Shown here: piece after piece, positions 57,086-64,000 of the stretch
Layout: every line of letters begins with the position of its first letter
Numbering within the stretch: position 1 is the first letter of the stretch
Assembly: GCA_947650285.1 (NCBI GenBank)
Contig: CANTFL010001069.1
Location: 17,868-81,867, forward strand
DNA length: 64,000 nt
Reading direction: 5' to 3'
Source: Hyaloperonospora brassicae
Taxonomy: Eukaryota > Oomycota > Peronosporomycetes > Peronosporales > Peronosporaceae
Position numbers and translations under genes: made by a program
The notes under the pieces: generated by a model
What the model was told of the DNA's origin: nothing
Database searches by the model: none
The model's input: the letters and a program-made list of their open reading frames with translations, nothing else

Positions 57086-60000
57086 AGAAAGATCAGGCAC
57101 GTGGTTGTACTTGACAGCGGTGCTAGCAGCCGTATGATTAGTGAAAAAAGAGATTACACCAACTTTTATGGCTAAAGATGATCTGCTTTGTGTCAAAGCG
57201 GCCAATGGGTAACAATGGGAAGTCAAAGGTCGTGACAGTGCTCGAATTTTTCAATAGAATTGGTGTAACTGCAAAATTAAAAGGCGTCATGTACGCTCCG
57301 AAGCTCAACGGCAAGCTTGTGTCGACGGCAGCTTTGACTGCTCGTGTTGTTGTGGCTAAATTTAAGCAAAACCACGCGTTCTTTTCAGTGAAACATACAG
57401 TCGTGGCAGTAATTCCAACCGGCTGGGAAACTGTGTGCGAGGAGGGTTGGGCTTGAAGTTACAAATGCCGCTAATATCGCAACGTTGATGGCTTTAGCCG
57501 ATAGTGACAGAGAACTATGGCACTCTAGTATCGGTCATGTGTCCAACGCTAAGATGAAGATGATAACCAAGGATTACAAGGGGGATCCCGATCTCCGTTA
57601 CGATGACGAACAGATATCAGGTCTGTGCAATGGATGTTCTGTGCAATGGATGTGTACGTATAAAGATGACCACAATTCCATTTATCCATTCATCCGGTAG
57701 TGACAAGAAGATGTTAGTGCCAAGAAAAAGGTGTCCCTCTTGGGCTAGTTCATGGTGATGTCATGGGACCCATACAACGATTATCGAAAGGCGGAGCCAA
57801 ACATATTGTTGATTTAATCAATGGATCCTCGCAAATGGTGTTTGTCTATCATATCAACGCAAAATTGGAGGCGTTCCCTCAATTTAAAAGTTTAAAAGCT
57901 CGGATGAGCACAGTGTGACAGCAAAATTCGTTGTATCCGCTCCGATAATGGGGAAGAATGCACGCGCAAGAGATTTAACCAGTATTGCGAGTTCAACGGC
58001 ATTTTACACTTTAAATCGGCATTATACGCTCCACAACAAAATGGTCTTATGATGCGGATGAATTGCTCTTTTGGAGAAAGGACAAGAGATTGCTTTTTCA
58101 TATGCACGTTGACCGAGTGTGGTGGGCTGAAGCAATAATATCGGTCGCTCATATTTTGAACCGGATTATTAACAATGCTCGTCTTGACGTTAGCCCGCAT
58201 ATAGAAAATGAACGGAAACAATACAGTGCTCCACTATCTTCGTATCTGTGGCACGGATGGGTCTCTACTGGATTGATGATAGCAAGCGTACGAAACTTAG
58301 CGAAGGCAAAGCGTGTCTATTTATTGGACATTTAGAACCGATCGAGGCTTATCAAAGTGTGGGACGCCGAAGAAAAACCTTATTGTTGTTACGCGTTCTG
58401 TCAATCTTAACGAGCAACCGCCTGATTTCCATCCCACAGTTGTTTATGTGCGAGGTAACCGCGGACAATCATTGGCGTGGAAAAAAGATCTTGATAATTG
58501 CGTGTATGTCCCAGGCCGGTACCCCAAAGAATCGTAGCTTCCGGTCCCGAAGATATGGATGTAGGTGATATACATTTGCTACGTCAGTTCTCAAATTCGG
58601 ACGGAGATATCGACATAGAGAAGCACTGAATCCGGAATAACTTCTGCGAATTAGAATGAAGTCAAAGATGGCTCTACTAGCTCCTCTCCTGATGAACAAG
58701 CACTCTTTCCGCTTGAACTAGACAACGATATGCGCCTATTATCTGTGAGAAAGTCGATTCCATCTGTTTTCTTTTTACGCTGGATATAATACATCCTTGA
58801 ACCAAGTCTTGATCAAGTGGAGACCACAAACCAACTTGTATTCAGTGGTGGTTCGAGTTGGCCATGATCACGTGCTTATGATGAATTTCGTCTACTGCAT
58901 GTAGAAGACAATGCGCCTCAGCATGAAGGGTTGCCACAGCTATGTAACGTGCCATCTCATAGTGAAAATGATGCGGATATGGATGGAAGACACAATAAAC
59001 GGCCCAGCTTCGATGGATATGAGATTGCGTTTACTGCAAGAAAAGTTCCGCAGAGACTACAAGGACATAATATCGACTCACAATGATCAGCAGTGAGAAG
59101 AAGCAATCCAGTAGCGAACTTCAATCGCAAGCTCAGAATCATACTTGGGTTTTGTTTACGCGGCCTCGTGGTGTGAAAGTAATTGGTTCCAATGGGGTCT
59201 GCGCCCGCAAATGTGGTGCGAATGGTAATGTGATCCGTCATAAGGTACGGCTGGTTGCACACGGTTTCTTGCAGACTCAAGGCATCGACTATTTCCACAC
59301 TAAGTCAGTTACTGCAAGTATCAATTCCATCATTTTTTTATTGGTGTGTTGTGCCAAGAGGTATTAGATTCGACAGTTTGACGTGGAGACTGCATTTATC
59401 ACCGGAGATCTAGAAGAGAAGGTGCATATGACACCCCCGTGTGGTATCAAGTTCAAAAAGGCTACGCTGTGTGGTCTTCGATGCAGTGTGTATGGTCCAA
59501 AACAACCAGCGGCCGTCTGGTACAAGACTATTCGTTCGATGTTGCAAGGATGAATATCATCCGAAGTCGTGAAAATGCTTGTATCTTCATGCGTCGTATA
59601 AATGGCGATACTGATGGATCGTTTGTGTATGTTGTGCTATACGTCGACGACATTCTTGTCGGGTGCAAGCTTGAAAATGAAGCTGAACGTATCGGTTGTG
59701 CGCCTATCGCTTATTTTTCGCTCAAGTTTCTTGGTCATGCCCGATGTATAGTGGGAATGGAGATCGACCACACAATTGAAAAGTGAGAGCTTCATTAGAG
59801 CAAAAGCACTTTATGTACAAGATGGTTGCAACATTTTGATGTGATGACGCACACGCTGTGCGAAATTCATCAGTGTTTGGTCAATATTTAGCTACAGGCG
59901 ATGAAACAAAGTGACAGATGATAAGACAAAGTATCGTGGTCTTGTGGGATCTCTTCTCTTTGTTGCCAACGCAACAAGACGCGACATAGCAGATTCAACG

Positions 60001-60620
60001 TAGATTTTATTGCACTATCTTGACTGCCCACGTGCAATGCATGGGCGTGCAACGAAGCGGGTGTTGTGCAAACAAATAGTACACAAATCCATGGGATTCG
60101 AATCTCCAGCTCAACCGAAAACATCAATTGATTTGCGGTCATACCGTGACGCGAATCGGGGTAGAGACAAACGTACCCGCCGGTCGACTTCTGGTGTGTT
60201 GCTTATTCATGGTGGTGGTCCTGTGATCTATTGAACCAGGCGCTAGTCTCCGGTAGCAACGCTCATCGGCGGACACCGAATACATAGGATTGGCCTTGGC
60301 TACGCAAGAGGTTTTGTGGCTTCAGTATCTACTGGAGGAACTAGGACTTCATTCCGACGGTGCATTTAAAATCAATGGATAACAACTCGCGATTGGTATG
60401 GCGTCGAATATAAGGTACACGCCTCGTGCCAAACATATTGATCTTCGCGCTACTTCGTCAGTGATCATGTGGAAAGGGCAACATACAACTCGTAGCACGT
60501 ACCTTCCGAGGATCAGCATGCTGACTATCTTACCAAGGCTCTTCCGACTCCGCAGCTTACCCACCTTTGTGATCTCAGTGGTGTCATTCAGCCCTCTTGT
60601 TGAGGGAAAGTGCTACAGGT
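57086..60620 (+). mobile_element. Ty1/Copia element, 5' truncated and decayed
   Basis: Starts directly after the Gypsy LTR within the protease (DSGA at 57113-57124). GAG-pre-integrase (ELWHSSIGHVSNAKM, then C-x2-C) follows at 57485-57700, then an integrase core (VHGDVMGP, SDNGE-like RSDNGEE) at 57740-58260. RT follows at 59100-59790 (VRLVAHGFLQTQGIDY, QFDVETAFITGDLEE, catalytic YVDD at 59640-59651). RNase H is at 59930-60590 (RGLVGSLLFVANATRRDIA, RRSTSGVLLIHGG, DYLTKALP). The order PR-IN-RT-RH is diagnostic of Copia. Many stops and frameshifts are present. LTRs were not found. Confidence 0.88.
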
Positions 60621-61289
60621 GACACAGCTGTCACACGAGCGACGATGTATTGCATTTGAGGTGGGAGGTCGCATGTTGGGAAGATGCGTGTTCAACTGGC
60701 GGAAGAATATCAACTGCAACAACATTGGAAGATTGTGGCACCAACGCTGCAGTTGTGTGATCTTCTGGAACTTTGTTTTCGAAGCCAGATTGTATGCATA
60801 TTTGTATTCAATCAAATGTGAGTATGCTTGACAAAGATAGCTAAGATAGTAATTCACTTTCCATTTTGCACTGCCGAAGTCACGCGTTGGTTTCATGTTG
60901 TTAAAGATAATGGTCTCTGGAACCAGACATACAGTAGAAGTCTGTGTTTCGTCAAGAAGCCTCGCACGCCTGTCTTTGCACGTTCGCAACAAGCGCCAGT
61001 ATTGGGACGACATACCTGCTGGCACGACGGCACTGCAGTCTTTTAGCCACTGCGAGGACCAACCAGGGAAAACGCGATGGAATTGCAACAACCAGAGGGA
61101 AAATATGAGTGAACGGAAGATGCAGAAGCAGACCCTCTTCACTCTGGGCGCGTAGCACGATCAACTATTAAACGACTGGCATTTGATGAAAACCGTGTAG
61201 CACGGTAGCACAATCGGTCAACATACCACATTACGAGAAAAACGACCCGCTGAATCTAATGTGGAGCTCGACATCACTATCAGTGATGA
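60621..61289. other. Copia flank, nothing recognised
   Basis: No domain is visible. It may include 3' untranslated or LTR sequence of the Copia element on the left, but no matching 5' LTR exists to compare. Confidence 0.4.
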
Positions 61290-61930
61290 GTAGCAAGCAG
61301 CATTTTCATGCATGCTATGAATTCCAAGCGCAATGAAACCTTCATTGAGGTCAGACTTTCAGGTTCATGTAAGGTGGTGAAGACCAAGTGGGTCTCATAT
61401 ACGAGACGCACTCGGATGAGAGTCTGTAAGATGTAAAATGATTTTTTCAGAGACCTGGCGATGACTAAATGTGACGGTCAGTCCCCCAAGTCCCGTTTTG
61501 AGATACCCAACAGTGCTTGCTTCCTCACGTGTCCGTCGCTCTCAAAAATAATGGCTAGTGTAATGAAAATTGTTTTTCTCACAAAGAATGGGCAAATACT
61601 GCAACTCGATGTAATGTGCGCATTTCGAAAAAATGACCGGCACGACTAGATATATCTCTAGTCAAACGAAGGATACATCGGCAGTGATAATGAGACATGG
61701 CGTCTAAACAAATCTCAACACGCGTCATAACAGGCGTTTCGGTCATGGTGCATTGTCTTCGCAACTTGTTGGGCAGTAAAATTTTACGGAGGGTAAGAAG
61801 CTTTATCTCTCTATGTTGGTTGAAAAACACGGCGACCGGGTCACTGTCGCACCCGTCTAAGCAAACGATTCTTCAGGATTTTCATCGTACTTCGAATTGG
61901 TTGACAAGTCAGAGCATGTAATGAAACACC
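61290..61930 (+). mobile_element. Second Copia fragment (RT region)
   Basis: Broken frames give KTKWV at about 61385 (start of the Copia RT domain), QLDVMCAF at about 61600 (compare QLDVKSAF), then NEGYIG, WRLNKS and LYVG up to about 61830. These follow the Copia RT order but belong to a different lineage from the element at 57086-60620. Stops and small indels are frequent. Confidence 0.65.
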
Positions 61931-64000
61931 AAAGTCGAGACGAAACGTAAATTGCGATGTAGGCGCAAAAGTGTCAGTGTAAGCAAAACATGACAAGCGC
62001 AACTGCACCAGCGAAAGTATGCTGGCGAGCTAATTTATGATATTGGCGCCGATGTCAGTCGACGATACAAGAAGTCGATAGACGATCTCTTTGTTGATAG
62101 CCTTGCAAAGGATGACGTGATCGTAGAAGACGCCGAGCCTCGATCAGTCATTGGAGCCAGTAGTATGCACCCGACCTTGGGCAATTTGATCTGCATCATT
62201 GCACGGGATATGGAGCAGCCAAGATCCACGCTACCAGCAAGGATCTACAGAGTGTCGATCTACCATGGAAACACATTCGAAATCGCGCTCCGCCCATATT
62301 TCGTGGTGACACCGTATATTTGTCTACTGCAAAGCTTCATTTAGTGTCGAATGAAGCCGGCGGTCAACGACGAGACATGATATCTTTTACACTGGCAACC
62401 CGGTGTGCTTGAGATAAAAATGCTATCCAGGCCGTGATTCTATCATTGCCAAGGTCCGCGTACGTCGCATGTAGACGGGTCTTAAAAGTGTATCGGGAAT
62501 AAAGGATTACTCGCGAAGATCGAAGCGAGATGTGGAAGTTTCTCGCTGAAAAACTACAATAAAGATTTGATTTGCCTAAGCGAGAGCAAGGCTCTATCAA
62601 CGAGATATCAACATATCGATGTCAAGTATTACTGTATTCTAGGCCTTGCACATAGCGGTTTCATAGATATCAACAACTGTTCGACAAGCTTATTTCATGC
62701 GGGTACATTGACGGAGCCGATAAGTCGTGCTAAGTTCATTCGCTTCCGCGAGATTCTTAAAATACAGCGAATGGTATTGTTGGATCTTGTGAGAGCGCTA
62801 TGCTTTAAACGTACGACAATTGATGACACCAGGTCGACTGAACTGTCGAAGCTCTGGCTTTGTACGCATCAGGAGGATCTGTGTGTGTCGGTAACTTCGG
62901 TGGGTGACAGATCAAGTATTGCACCATAGCGTGATCTATTGGCAACCAGTAGCGTTGATGTAGCAGAGCACACACTCCGTTTGGTTGTAGTCGCTCCATA
63001 AATAACAGTGTTGCCCACAGCCACCTCCTCTAGCACAATATCCTAACATCGATATGGCTTGCGGGTAGGTAATTGTATGAATAGTCGCACTAGTAGATTG
63101 TCTAGATACTGATCATGCCCTTTCGGGGACGATTCGCGTCGGGATCCCTTTATACACGAGGCATAAACATGATTTGTACTTCTATTTTTAACACAATATA
63201 CTCAAGTTAGTAACAGCCCAAGCAGCTGGGAAGACGTTGCTATAATGTGCATCTTATCAGTAAGTTCAAGTTGTCGTGAGTGAGCAGGTATCGATGCTTG
63301 TAATGAGCTGGCATCAACTTGATGAGTCTAGATATACGTGCTCTAGATGCTCTTGTCTTCTTGCCATGGCAAGTATAAATTATTAGGCGATAACAAATCA
63401 GGCTGATCAGTATTCACCCAACTTCATTTACCGGATTGCATTAATATTGATAAGAAGGGCAGTTGTTGGAAAACCAAGATTTTAACTGCTATGGGTCATC
63501 TATTGAATTTTGTTTTCTAAACTTAGTAGGTCATTGTTAAATTATCGTAACTGATATAAACGGATTTTTTTGTCAAATGCAGCAGATAGAGCTATAGAGC
63601 TAAGCGCCAATAACAGTGATCAGATACCCTGAAGCAAAGGGCAAATTAAATGTTTCTTTGCGATGCAGACGCAAAAGTGAAGCTCTCATTCTTGGCCGAT
63701 AAATGATTAAGTGGTAGCCATACATCAGATTACGTCAGGAATTATACTGATAACGATTATAAGCAATCTACACTGATGACAGTATATATTTAGAGACCGA
63801 AACTGTTTTCCTACACGCGGGGACGGAGCGATATCATGAAAAACAGAGCGCTAACAATGGTGACACTTATATGTAAATAACATAGGTTTCTTAAAACAAG
63901 TATGGATGCAATCTCACTCGAACACTTATAATTTTTATGGATGAATGCTAACTTCTTGTTTGCTATTCTTTGTAAGCATTAGTAGCTTTTATCGGTGGTG
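61931..64000. other. AT-rich tail, nothing recognised
   Basis: Short ORFs only, increasingly AT-rich beyond 63000. Probably old repeat sequence, judging from the flanking elements, but no domain is seen. Confidence 0.5.

Noticed and set aside
1..64000. tRNA, rRNA and CRISPR loci
   Set aside because: Sequences resembling a tRNA T-arm (GGTTCGA-type) were inspected, but none had a matching acceptor stem; no rRNA or spaced direct repeats were seen. A tRNAscan or Rfam run would be decisive.

Overview
The window is nuclear DNA of an oomycete, most likely a plant-pathogenic Peronosporales species (Phytophthora or a downy mildew). Evidence: small GT-AG introns (about 65-170 nt) with GTRNGT-type donors, one minor-spliceosome AT-AC intron, promoters resembling the oomycete Inr/FPR core element, a secreted protein with an RXLR-like motif, and oomycete-type Ty3/Gypsy and Ty1/Copia retroelements. 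The species cannot be fixed from sequence alone.

Layout. 1-1560 is the 3' end of a Ty3/Gypsy element with its LTR. 1561-8811 is gene-poor. 8988-9593 encodes a cysteine-rich single-pass membrane protein. 10766-12474 (-) is CCT4. 15932-17154 (-) is a four-exon FBXO7/PI31-like F-box gene. 19641-20111 (+) is a candidate RXLR effector inside a gene-poor stretch. 26114-27763 (+) is an organellar-type DEAD-box helicase with an AT-AC intron. 29986-33980 (-) is a 1303-residue basic, low-complexity protein with a dsRBD-like segment and Cys clusters. 34221-37859 (-) is the six-exon exportin-1 (CRM1) gene. 39113-41799 (+) is an RRM + coiled-coil + RING protein with a possible upstream F-box-like exon. 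42949-43986 (+) is a six-exon PPIL3-type cyclophilin. 44073-45663 (-) is a PP2C phosphatase. 45664-49115 is gene-free. 49116-57085 is a decayed, apparently chimeric Ty3/Gypsy element. 57086-60620 and 61290-61930 are decayed Copia remnants. 61931-64000 is AT-rich and without recognised genes.

The conserved genes serve general cell biology: protein folding (CCT4, PPIL3), ubiquitin/proteasome (FBXO7-like, RING protein), nuclear export (CRM1), RNA remodelling (helicase) and signalling (PP2C). They do not form one pathway. Gene models were built by splicing exons by eye. CCT4, the FBXO7-like gene, the helicase, the dsRBD-like protein, CRM1, PPIL3 and the PP2C each join in frame to a length typical of the family where one is known.

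The most notable observations are the AT-AC intron in the helicase, the conserved antisense ORF near the 3' end of the Gypsy elements, the mismatched LTRs of the right-hand element, the RRM-RING architecture, the RXLR candidate, and the large protein with no assigned family.
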